This document shows, piece after piece, positions 1 to 5,767 of a stretch of 6,941 nucleotides of DNA; the stretch's first letter is position 1, and each line of letters begins with the position of its first letter. Where the stretch lies: positions 1 to 6,941 of the forward strand of contig CALJLX010000563.1 in the NCBI GenBank assembly GCA_937982495.1. The letters are read 5' to 3'. Both the position numbers and the translations under genes were made by a program. The stretch comes from an uncultured Desulfuromonas sp. (GTDB taxonomy: Bacteria > Desulfobacterota > Desulfuromonadia > Desulfuromonadales > Trichloromonadaceae). A model generated the notes under the pieces. That model ran no database searches, had not been told where the DNA came from, and was given only the letters and a program-made list of their open reading frames with translations.

Positions 1-73
1 TGTGGGTGATGGTATCGAGGCTCTGCATGGCGGTCCGGGCCGCCGAAAGCGCTGCATATTTACCTGTACTCAT
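1..73 (-). CDS. flgF: Flagellar basal-body rod protein, probably FlgF (5' end only, runs off the window)
   Basis: Only the first 24 codons are present. The start ATG is at 73-71, and the peptide begins MSTGKYAALSAARTAMQSLD and continues with TITH. This resembles the extreme N-terminus of the rod/hook family (FlgB, FlgC, FlgF, FlgG, FlgE), where a short amphipathic helix precedes the 'N-x-L-A-N' rod signature; that signature would lie just beyond the edge. A Shine-Dalgarno-like GAGG at 82-79 lies 5 bases before the ATG and supports this start. In Geobacter-type clusters flgF-flgG follow fliA, so context favours FlgF, a proximal-rod component exported by the FlhA/FlhB gate and assembled in the periplasm. 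FlgG is the main alternative. The gene has its own upstream promoter motifs and is separated from the fliA operon by a terminator, so it opens a new transcription unit. Confidence 0.72.
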   Translation of the reverse strand, partial: MSTGKYAALSAARTAMQSLDTITH

Positions 74-106
74 GGCTACCTCGCTGAAGTTCTCGTCTTG
101 CCTCTG

Positions 107-134
107 TTATCGGCGTTCTCGCCTCATTCCTTTA
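107..134 (-). promoter_or_regulatory. Candidate sigma-28 (FliA) promoter for flgF
   Basis: On the minus strand, TAAA (134-131) is followed 16 bases later by GCCGATAA (114-107). The latter is an exact match to the sigma-28 -10 octamer. The consensus is TAAAGTTT-N11-GCCGATAA, equivalent to TAAA-N15, so the spacing here is one base longer than ideal and only TAAAG of the -35 matches. The site lies 33 bases upstream of the flgF ATG. FliA is encoded in the neighbouring operon, which makes direct control plausible but unproven. Confidence 0.5.
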
Positions 135-149
135 GCAATTTCTTCGCCG
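134..149 (-). promoter_or_regulatory. Candidate sigma-54 (-24/-12) promoter for flgF
   Basis: The minus strand reads CGGCGAAGAAATTGCT. The invariant GG (148-147) and GC (136-135) are exactly 10 bases apart, and the -12 box TTGCT matches TTGCW. The -24 side matches GGC of TGGCACG but then diverges. It falls right after the terminator T-tract and ahead of flgF. Sigma-54 control of rod genes is known in polar flagellates and in Geobacter-type bacteria. No activator site can be identified. The -12 box shares bases with the -35 of the candidate sigma-28 promoter. Confidence 0.45.
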
Positions 150-152
150 TTC

Positions 153-179
153 AAAAAAAAGGCGACACATGCGTCGCCT
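153..179 (-). terminator. Rho-independent terminator of the flhB-fliA operon
   Basis: Read on the minus strand, a GC-rich stem (GGCGAC pairing with GTCGCC, 178-173 with 166-161, plus a closing A-T pair at 179/160) with a 6-base loop is followed directly by eight T residues (160-153). This is a textbook intrinsic terminator for leftward transcription. It sits between the last gene of the operon and the flgF promoter region. On the plus strand the hairpin has no T-tract after it, so it looks unidirectional. Confidence 0.88.
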
Positions 180-210
180 CTGACCGTCATAAAGAATCGA
201 TTGTGCCTTA

Positions 211-332
211 GGGCTGATCAAAAATGCCCAGGTGCAAGGCGCCCGAAATTCGAGGAGCGAATCGTACCTGTAAGGTACGTTGCAGCGACGAGGATGAGGG
301 CAACGCCGCAGATGGGCGTTTTTCATCAGCCC
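211..332. repeat. 122-base palindromic repeat-like element
   Basis: The ends form an inverted repeat: 211-230 pairs with 313-332 at 18 of 20 positions (outer arms GGGCTGAT...ATCAGCCC). At the exact centre, CGTACCT (263-269) and AGGTACG (273-279) are a perfect 7-base inverted repeat with a 3-base loop. The stretches between are only weakly complementary. The hexamer CGAGGA occurs in both halves in the same orientation (251-256 and 289-294). No reading frame here is convincing. The symmetric build resembles REP/MITE-like intergenic elements, and the sequence style recalls dispersed palindromic repeats in Desulfuromonadales genomes; that recollection could not be checked here. Only one copy is present in the window. 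Confidence 0.65.
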
Positions 333-334
333 CT

Positions 335-354
335 GGGCGACGTTTGCGTCGCCC
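335..354 (-). other. Hairpin 2 bases after the stop codon of the 134-residue gene
   Basis: GGGCGACG (335-342) and CGTCGCCC (347-354) form a perfect 8-base stem with a 4-base loop. On the minus strand the stem starts 2 bases after the TAG stop (359-357). No T-tract follows; the palindromic repeat begins 2 bases beyond the hairpin. The stem and left flank are nearly the same as those of the true terminator at 153-179 (shared AGAGG...CGACGCA...GTCGCC). It may protect the mRNA 3' end or be a terminator that lost its T-tract. Confidence 0.6.
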
Positions 355-356
355 CT

Positions 357-761
357 CTACCTCTCGCTCGATACCCGGGCCAGTTTGATCAGCTGCTCCG
401 CCTCCCCCGGCGCGATCTCCAGGATCTCGGCGATGTCGGCGGCCACCAGGCCGCGCCGGGCCAAAGCCGCGACCAGTCGGTAGCGTTCGGGAATCGGCTT
501 GGGGCCGTCCCCGCCCTTGAGCCGCTGTTTGAGATCGGCCTGGGCGAGATCGGCGGCGAAGGCCTCCGGCCGCGCGACTCCTTGCGTCGGGGCGCGATCC
601 GGCATCAGCCGCAGCCGCTCGACCACCTCGCGCAGCAGTTGATCCTGCTCCTCCAGCTGCTTGCGCCCCTGCTCCAGACGCCGTTCCAAAAGCCAGCAAC
701 GCAGCGCCAGCCCGAGGCAGGCCAGAAGCACAAAGGCGAAGAAGAGATCCCGCCCGGCCAT
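357..761 (-). CDS. Small membrane-anchored coiled-coil protein downstream of fliA (DUF2802-like / SwrB-like)
   Basis: A 134-residue protein of uncertain function. Residues 5-22 form one hydrophobic N-terminal membrane segment (FFAFVLLACLGLAL core). Residues 24-52 are a charged, heptad-like helix rich in Leu, Glu, Gln and Arg, likely a coiled coil. A variable linker follows, then residues 90-128 resemble a small helix-turn-helix (ERYRLVAALARRGL, then AADIAEILEIAPGEAEQLIKLA). This TM, coiled-coil, C-terminal helical-motif layout fits the DUF2802 group seen in flagellar/chemotaxis loci and Bacillus SwrB, which lies directly after sigD and promotes export-gate assembly. The family call is from memory of the pattern, not from an alignment. 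The ATG lies 3 bases after the fliA stop with GAGGGGAGA upstream as ribosome binding site. It is the last gene before the operon terminator. Codon use matches the neighbours. Confidence 0.85.
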   Translation of the reverse strand: MAGRDLFFAFVLLACLGLALRCWLLERRLEQGRKQLEEQDQLLREVVERLRLMPDRAPTQGVARPEAFAADLAQADLKQRLKGGDGPKPIPERYRLVAALARRGLVAADIAEILEIAPGEAEQLIKLARVSSER

Positions 762-764
762 GAT

Positions 765-1526
765 TTATCTCCCCTCGCGCCCGAGGCCGCGCCGGGAAAG
801 TTTCCCTTTGAGCTTGGCCAGGGCCTGGCTGTGCAGCTGGGAGACCCGCCCCTCGGTGACGCCGAGGACTTCGGCGATCTCCTTCTGGGTCAGCTCCTCG
901 TAGTAATAGAGGGCGATGACCTGGGTTTCCTTTTCCGACAGGGTCTTCAGGCAGGCGGCGATCTCCCGGGTCAACTCCTTGGCTTCGAGACGATCGAGGG
1001 CGCTTTCGGCGTCCTTGTCCACCAGGGTGTCTTGCAGGCTGCGCCCCTGTCCGGCATCGTCCAGGGTCTCCTGCAGGCTGACCAGGCCGAGATGGTTGAC
1101 CTCGCCCAGGAGCTGATGGTAATCGGCCAGGCTGAGCCCCAGCTCGCGGGCCACCTCTTCTTCTTCCGGCGAGCGCCCCAGGCGGTGTTCCAGGGTCGTG
1201 AAGGCGTCGGCCACCCGTCCCTGCTTGTCCCGCAGGCTCCGGGAAAACCAGCCCATCTTCCGCGCTTCGTCGAGAATCGCCCCGCGCATGCGCTGTTCGG
1301 CGAAGGTCTTGAAGAGCACCCCCTTACCCGGATCGAAGCGCCCGGCGGCATCCATCAGCCCGACCATGGCGGCGCTGGCCATATCGTCCCGGGTCATGTA
1401 GGACGGCACCTGGCAGACCATGCGCTCGACGATGAAGTCGACCATCGGCAGGTGCTCGCGGATCAGCGCTTCCCGATCCACCGGTACCAGCGGCGGTTGG
1501 GGATAGATGAAGGTCTCCAGATCCAT
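765..1526 (-). CDS. fliA: Flagellar sigma factor sigma-28 (FliA)
   Basis: A 253-residue sigma-70-family factor, the usual size for FliA, without region 1.1. Residues 18-101 cover region 2: the core-binding and -10-recognition helices are visible in DDMASAAMVGLMDAAGRFDP and in FKTFAEQRMRGAILDEAR, followed by WFSRSLRD, which is characteristic of FliA/WhiG-type factors. Region 3 spans about 102-160. Region 4 ends with the helix-turn-helix LTQKEIAEVLGVTEGRVSQL (about 212-231), which reads the -35 element. It directs RNA polymerase to late flagellar and motility promoters. The start is set at 1526, 2 bases after the flhG stop, with CAGGA about 9 bases upstream; a longer frame to 1727 lies inside flhG and lacks sigma-factor similarity. 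No anti-sigma FlgM is present in the window. An exact sigma-28 -10 box precedes flgF, so its product may act on the next unit. Confidence 0.96.
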   Translation of the reverse strand: MDLETFIYPQPPLVPVDREALIREHLPMVDFIVERMVCQVPSYMTRDDMASAAMVGLMDAAGRFDPGKGVLFKTFAEQRMRGAILDEARKMGWFSRSLRDKQGRVADAFTTLEHRLGRSPEEEEVARELGLSLADYHQLLGEVNHLGLVSLQETLDDAGQGRSLQDTLVDKDAESALDRLEAKELTREIAACLKTLSEKETQVIALYYYEELTQKEIAEVLGVTEGRVSQLHSQALAKLKGKLSRRGLGREGR

Positions 1527-1528
1527 GA

Positions 1529-2446
1529 CTATTCGTCCTGCCCGAAGGAAAGGAGCCGCTGCCAGAAGAACTGTTGGGTGCCCTTGGCCTGTACGTTCTG
1601 GATCATCGCCGTCAGACTTTCGGCCAGATCCTCGAAGGCGCTGCTGATCTTGCTTTTGGGATAGAGTTCGACCATCACCTTCTGCCGGGAGACGGATTCG
1701 CGCATGCGCTTGTCGTAGGGGATGCAACCCAGGTAATCGATGGAAATATCGAGGTAGCGGTTGGCCACCAGGGTCAGTTTTTTGTAGACGTCGAGGGCCT
1801 CGTCGGGATCGACCACCGAGTTGACGATGAGGTTGAAGCGCTTTTCGTGATACTTGGTCGAGAGCAGCTTCATGATCGCGTAGGCGTCGGTGATGGCCGT
1901 CGGGTCGGGGGTGGTGACGACCAGGATCTGCTGGGCGGCGACGTTGAAATAGGTGACGTTCTCGGAAATGCCCGCTTCGGTGTCGATGATGATGATGTCG
2001 AAATCGCCGTGAAAGGCCTCCATGGCATCGAGAAAGCGCAGCCGCTGCTCGGGGCTGAGATGGGTGGTGGACTGGAGGCCGGAACCGGCCGGCAGGATGC
2101 GTACCCCCTCGGGGCCTTCGACGACGATCTCGTCGAGGGTCTTTTCGCCGGCGAAGAAATGGTTGAGATTGAACTGGGGGGTCAGGCCGAAGATCACATC
2201 GACGTTGGCCAGGCCGAGGTCGGCGTCGATGATCAGCACCTTCTTGCCGGAACGGGCCAGGACGATGGCGATGTTGGCCGCCACGGCGGTCTTACCGACC
2301 CCGCCCTTGCCGCTGGTGACGGAGATGACCTGCGGGAACTTGCGCCCCTCGCCCGCCGCCAGGGCCGAACGGGCGAAGTTGCCGCTGAGCGAGCGCAGGG
2401 TTCCGGCCTGATCGATAGGTTCCTTGACCATATCCATATCTTTCAT
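1529..2446 (-). CDS. flhG: Flagellar number regulator FlhG (FleN/YlxH), MinD-type ATPase
   Basis: A 305-residue P-loop ATPase of the ParA/MinD family. The N-terminal IDQAGTLRSL (11-20) is the conserved DQAxxLR-type motif that stimulates the FlhF GTPase in FlhG proteins. The deviant Walker A SGKGGVGKT is at 45-53, the switch I region DADLGLANVD at 74-83, and the switch II region IIIIDTEAGI at 151-160. The C-terminal segment around 255-305 is helical and could provide membrane contact, as in MinD relatives. It acts at the cytoplasmic membrane with FlhF to limit flagellar number and set position. The start at 2446 gives a 4-base ATGA overlap with flhF. An alternative start at 2437 (fourth codon) has AAGGA 9 bases upstream and may be the one used. 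A longer frame to 2548 is inside flhF and not plausible. Oddity: switch II reads DTEAG where DTGAG or DTAAG is common. Confidence 0.94.
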   Translation of the reverse strand: MKDMDMVKEPIDQAGTLRSLSGNFARSALAAGEGRKFPQVISVTSGKGGVGKTAVAANIAIVLARSGKKVLIIDADLGLANVDVIFGLTPQFNLNHFFAGEKTLDEIVVEGPEGVRILPAGSGLQSTTHLSPEQRLRFLDAMEAFHGDFDIIIIDTEAGISENVTYFNVAAQQILVVTTPDPTAITDAYAIMKLLSTKYHEKRFNLIVNSVVDPDEALDVYKKLTLVANRYLDISIDYLGCIPYDKRMRESVSRQKVMVELYPKSKISSAFEDLAESLTAMIQNVQAKGTQQFFWQRLLSFGQDE

Positions 2447-3696
2447 TCCTTGAGTTTCCCCATGACCATCCCCGCCAACCGGCGAGGATCGGCCGGCAGC
2501 AGATCCTCGGGGACGCGCTGGCCGTTGGTCAGATACGAAAGCGGGCAATCGTGCTTGAAATGAACATTCAGAATCGAGCCGAGACCCTCACATTCATCGA
2601 GCTTGGTGAAGATCAGGCTGTCGATGGGCAGCCGCCCGAAACGCCGGATGGCGCCGAAGAGCTCCTGCTCGCGGGTGGTCGCCGAGAGCACCAGATGGTT
2701 TTCCACGCCGCTACCGCTGCCGATGAATTTTTCCAGCTCGTCGATCCCGGCCTTGTCCCGGGGGCTGCGCCCGGCGGTGTCGATGAGAATCAGATCCTTG
2801 TCGCGATGGCGTTCCAGCACCTGGCGCAACTGCTCGGGGGAGAGAACCACGTCCACCGGCAGCTGCATGATCTCGCCGTAGACCTTGAGCTGCTCGGCGG
2901 CGGCGATGCGGTAGATGTCGATGGTTACCAGGGCGATCTTGCGCCCCTGATTGAGCAGGAAATCGGCGGCCAGCTTGGCCACGGTGGTCGTCTTGCCGAC
3001 CCCGGTCGGGCCGATCAGGGCCAGGGTGCGGGGACCGCGCCCCGGCGCCAGGGGATGGGTGACGCGAATCAGGTCGACCATGGCGGCGGCGAGAAAGCCT
3101 TCCAGGGTGATGGAACGATCCTTGGGCGGATAGTTGCGCAGGGCGCGCTTGACGATCACTTCCGCCACGCCTTCGCTCAGACCGCGGGCAAGCAGGGCCT
3201 CCATCATGCGGACAATGGCCGGCTGCCCGGGGCGCGACGCCGGAGTCGAAACCGAAGGGGCGACGCGACCGCCGACGGCGTCTTTGACCAGTTCCTTGAG
3301 TTCGTTGATCTCGCTGCGCAGGGAATCGACGTTGAGGGAAGAAACCTGCCCTTTCAGGGCATCGAGCTCCTGTTCCAGGGGATCGATCACCTTGCGCCGC
3401 CGCCAGAGATCGGCATAGTTCACCTCCGGCTCGGCCGGGGCGCGTTCGCCGGGCGCCTCGGCGCCGAGAGCGCGCCCATAAAGACTGGCCGCCGCCGAGG
3501 GCGGCACCACCGGACGCAGGGTCGGCTCGGGGGATTCGATGGCGGCGGTGACTTCCAGCACCGGCTTGCCGAGGAGCCCGCCCTTGCCCTTGCGCACCGA
3601 ACGCGTCGACAGGATCAGGGCCTCGGGACCGAGGCTTTCCTTGACCAGCTTCAGGGCGGTCGCCATATCCGGAGCTTCAAAGACCTTAACTTGCAT
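2443..3696 (-). CDS. flhF: Flagellar placement GTPase FlhF (SRP family)
   Basis: A 417-residue protein with the three-part FlhF build. An N-terminal B domain starts MQVKVFEAPDMATALKLVKE. A variable Pro/Ala-rich linker follows (about 55-95), with a predicted coiled coil at about 105-140. The N and G domains of the SRP54/FtsY class complete it. GTPase motifs are G1 GPTGVGKTT (229-237), DIYRIAAAEQL (260-270), G3 DTAGR (306-310) and TKLDE (364-368). FlhF marks the cell pole or site of assembly and recruits early basal-body parts; FlhG from the next gene stimulates its hydrolysis. The gene overlaps the flhA 3' end by 11 bases. No good Shine-Dalgarno sequence precedes its ATG, which suggests re-initiation by ribosomes finishing flhA. 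It ends in an ATGA overlap with flhG. Length and motifs are normal for an intact gene. Confidence 0.96.
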   Translation of the reverse strand: MQVKVFEAPDMATALKLVKESLGPEALILSTRSVRKGKGGLLGKPVLEVTAAIESPEPTLRPVVPPSAAASLYGRALGAEAPGERAPAEPEVNYADLWRRRKVIDPLEQELDALKGQVSSLNVDSLRSEINELKELVKDAVGGRVAPSVSTPASRPGQPAIVRMMEALLARGLSEGVAEVIVKRALRNYPPKDRSITLEGFLAAAMVDLIRVTHPLAPGRGPRTLALIGPTGVGKTTTVAKLAADFLLNQGRKIALVTIDIYRIAAAEQLKVYGEIMQLPVDVVLSPEQLRQVLERHRDKDLILIDTAGRSPRDKAGIDELEKFIGSGSGVENHLVLSATTREQELFGAIRRFGRLPIDSLIFTKLDECEGLGSILNVHFKHDCPLSYLTNGQRVPEDLLPADPRRLAGMVMGKLKE

Positions 3697-5767
3697 GGAG
3701 GCGTACCGTTCCGACCGACTTCACCTTGAGGTGGGACGCGATCTCGTTGTGGGAGAGAACCACCAGATTGGGCAGGTAACGTTCGGTCAACCTTTTGACA
3801 TGCGGCCGCAGGGTCGGAGCGCAGAGCAGCACCGGCTGAGCCACGCCGACCAGCGCCTTGATGCGCTCGGAGAGCCCTTCCAGCACCGAGCGGGCGGTGC
3901 CCGGATCAAGGGCCAGGTAGCTGCCCTGGGCCGACTGCTGCAAGGCGTTCTGCAGGCGCGATTCCACATCGTGATCGAAAACCAGCACCGGCAGGGTTTC
4001 GCCGTCGGCGGCGTGGCGCGTACTGATCGAGCGCCCCATCGCCTGCCGCACATACTCGGTGAGCAGGTCGGGATCGTGGGTGGCGGACACCCAGTCGGCC
4101 AGGGTTTCGAGGATGGTTCGCATATCGCGGATCGACACCTGTTCGCGCAAGAGGTTTTGCTGTACCCGCATGATCAGTCCGAGGCTCAAGGGGTTGGGCA
4201 CCAGCTCTTCCACCAGCTTCGGATAGCTCTTACCGAGGTTATCGAGCAAGTTCTGTGCCTCTTGACGGCCCAACAGCTCATGGGCGTGCTTCTTGATGAT
4301 TTCTCCCAGGTGCGTGGCCATGACCGTGGTGCAGTCGACCACCGTGTAACCCAGCATCTGCGCCCGTTCGCGCTTGTCTTCGCCGATCCAGGTGGCGGGC
4401 AGGCCGAAGGCCGGCTCGGTGGTCGCCACCCCGCGCAGGCTGTCGCCGGCGGTACCGGGATTCATCGCCAGGTAATGACCGGGAAGCATCTCGCCGCCGG
4501 CGATGCGCACCCCCTTGAGGAGGACGGCGTATTCGTTGGGCTTGAGCTGCAGATTGTCCTTGATGTGGATCGGCGGCACGATGAAGCCCATGTCCAGAGC
4601 GAACTGGCGGCGGATCGCCTGGATGCGCGTCAAAAGTTCGCCCTTCTGGGCAGCGTCGACGAAGGGGATGAGGCCGTAGCCGACCTCCAGTTCGAGCAGA
4701 TCGACGGTGAGCATCTCCTCGTAATTCTCCTCGCTGGGCGCTTCCGGTTCCGGGGGCGGTGGCGGCGGCGCGGCCGCCTTGGCCAGTTCCTGCTTCTGCA
4801 CCAGCCAGGCGATGCCGGCCAGGGCCGCCGACAGGACCAGAAAGGAGAAGGTCGGCAGGCCGGGGATCAGGGCGAAGAAAAAGAGAATGCCGGAGACGAC
4901 CCACAGGGCGCGGGGATGGAGGGTGAACTGGTTTTTCAGGTCGGAGCCGAAATCGCCGGAACCGGCGCTGCGGGTCACCAGGATACCGGCGCCGGTGGAG
5001 ATGATCAGGGCCGGAATCTGCCCGACCAGGCCGTCGCCGACGGTGAGAATGGTGTAGGTCTCGGCGGCGTCGGCCATGGCCATCCCCTGCTGGGCGACGC
5101 CGATGATGAAGCCGGCGCCGATATTGACCAGGGTGATGATGATGCCGGCGATGGCGTCGCCGCGCACGAATTTGCTGGCACCGTCCATGGCGCCGTAGAA
5201 GTCGGCCTCCATGGAGATTTCCTTGCGCCGGGTGCGGGCTTCTTCATCGTTGATCATGCCGGAGTTGAGGTCGGCGTCGATGGCCATCTGCTTGCCCGGC
5301 ATGGCGTCGAGGGTGAAACGGGCGGCGACTTCGGCGACGCGCCCGGCGCCCTTGGTGATGACCATGAAGTTGATGACGACCAGGATGACGAAGATGACGA
5401 TCCCGACCACGTAGTTGCCGCCGACCACGAACTGGCCGAAGGACATGATGACCGCCCCCGCCGCCCCCACCCCTTCATGACCGTTGATCAGGATCAGCCG
5501 GGTGGAAGCGACGTTGAGCGAAAGCCGAAAGAGGGTGGTCGCCAAAAGGAGCGAGGGGAAGACGGTGAAATCGAGGGCCCGCGCCGTATAGAGGGAGATG
5601 ATCAGGATCATCAGCGAGATGGTGATGTTGGTCGCCAGGAAGATGTCGAGCAGCACCGGCGGGATGGGAATGATCATCACCATCAGGATGGCGACCAGCG
5701 CCAGCGCCACGATCACGTCGCTGCGCACGATCAGCGCCGCCCATTTGTTCTCGCTGAGCCAACTCAT
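3686..5767 (-). CDS. flhA: Flagellar export gate protein FlhA
   Basis: A 693-residue, full-length FlhA. The N-terminal half (about 15-325) holds several hydrophobic membrane segments, conventionally eight. It includes the FHIPEP-family stretches TLFRLSLNVASTRLIL (78-93) and KGAGRVAEVAARFTLDAMPG (139-158). D204, in FVRGDAIAG, corresponds by context to Salmonella Asp208, which is needed for proton-driven export. A linker with six consecutive prolines (334-339) leads to the cytosolic domain (about 350-693), which in the family forms a nonameric ring that docks chaperone-substrate complexes. It acts in the inner membrane inside the basal-body ring with FlhB. Its ATG overlaps the flhB stop as ATGA, with GGGAAGG upstream as ribosome binding site, pointing to translational coupling and matched expression of the two gate proteins. 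No truncation or frameshift is seen. Confidence 0.98.
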   Translation of the reverse strand: MSWLSENKWAALIVRSDVIVALALVAILMVMIIPIPPVLLDIFLATNITISLMILIISLYTARALDFTVFPSLLLATTLFRLSLNVASTRLILINGHEGVGAAGAVIMSFGQFVVGGNYVVGIVIFVILVVINFMVITKGAGRVAEVAARFTLDAMPGKQMAIDADLNSGMINDEEARTRRKEISMEADFYGAMDGASKFVRGDAIAGIIITLVNIGAGFIIGVAQQGMAMADAAETYTILTVGDGLVGQIPALIISTGAGILVTRSAGSGDFGSDLKNQFTLHPRALWVVSGILFFFALIPGLPTFSFLVLSAALAGIAWLVQKQELAKAAAPPPPPPEPEAPSEENYEEMLTVDLLELEVGYGLIPFVDAAQKGELLTRIQAIRRQFALDMGFIVPPIHIKDNLQLKPNEYAVLLKGVRIAGGEMLPGHYLAMNPGTAGDSLRGVATTEPAFGLPATWIGEDKRERAQMLGYTVVDCTTVMATHLGEIIKKHAHELLGRQEAQNLLDNLGKSYPKLVEELVPNPLSLGLIMRVQQNLLREQVSIRDMRTILETLADWVSATHDPDLLTEYVRQAMGRSISTRHAADGETLPVLVFDHDVESRLQNALQQSAQGSYLALDPGTARSVLEGLSERIKALVGVAQPVLLCAPTLRPHVKRLTERYLPNLVVLSHNEIASHLKVKSVGTVRLHAS
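4245..4260 (-). promoter_or_regulatory. Intragenic sigma-54-like motif inside flhA
   Basis: The minus strand reads AGGCACAGAACTTGCT. Compared with TGGCACG-N4-TTGCW it matches GGCAC and TTGCT with the correct GG-N10-GC spacing, failing only at the first base and at one base after GGCAC. It lies about 550 bases upstream of flhF, in sense with the operon. It also encodes normal FlhA residues (EAQNLL), so the match may be chance. Intragenic sigma-54 sites are known in enteric bacteria. Confidence 0.25.

Noticed and set aside
211..332. CRISPR repeat or tRNA/small RNA gene in the 3' non-coding region
   Set aside because: There is no tandem repeat-spacer pattern and no tRNA cloverleaf; the structure is one symmetric palindrome.
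6..1664. Long plus-strand open frame (552 codons) across fliA and the small gene
   Set aside because: It is antisense to well-identified genes, crosses the terminator and the repeat, and its translation is low-complexity (rich in Gly, Gln, Arg, Leu) without recognisable domains. GC-rich genes with biased third positions leave such frames open.
1527..1727. N-terminal extension of fliA to 1727
   Set aside because: The extra 67 residues overlap flhG, have no sigma-factor similarity, and the ATG at 1526 sits right after the flhG stop with a ribosome binding site.
2447..2548. N-terminal extension of flhG to 2548
   Set aside because: The extra 34 residues are Arg/Gly/Pro-rich, lie inside flhF, and are absent from the family; the ATGA junction gives a natural start.
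1574..2563. 329-codon plus-strand frame over flhG
   Set aside because: Antisense shadow with Gly/Asp/Val-rich translation; flhG on the minus strand has all expected ATPase motifs.
2551..3729. 392-codon plus-strand frame over flhF
   Set aside because: Antisense shadow of flhF with Gly/Asp/Arg-rich translation and no family resemblance.
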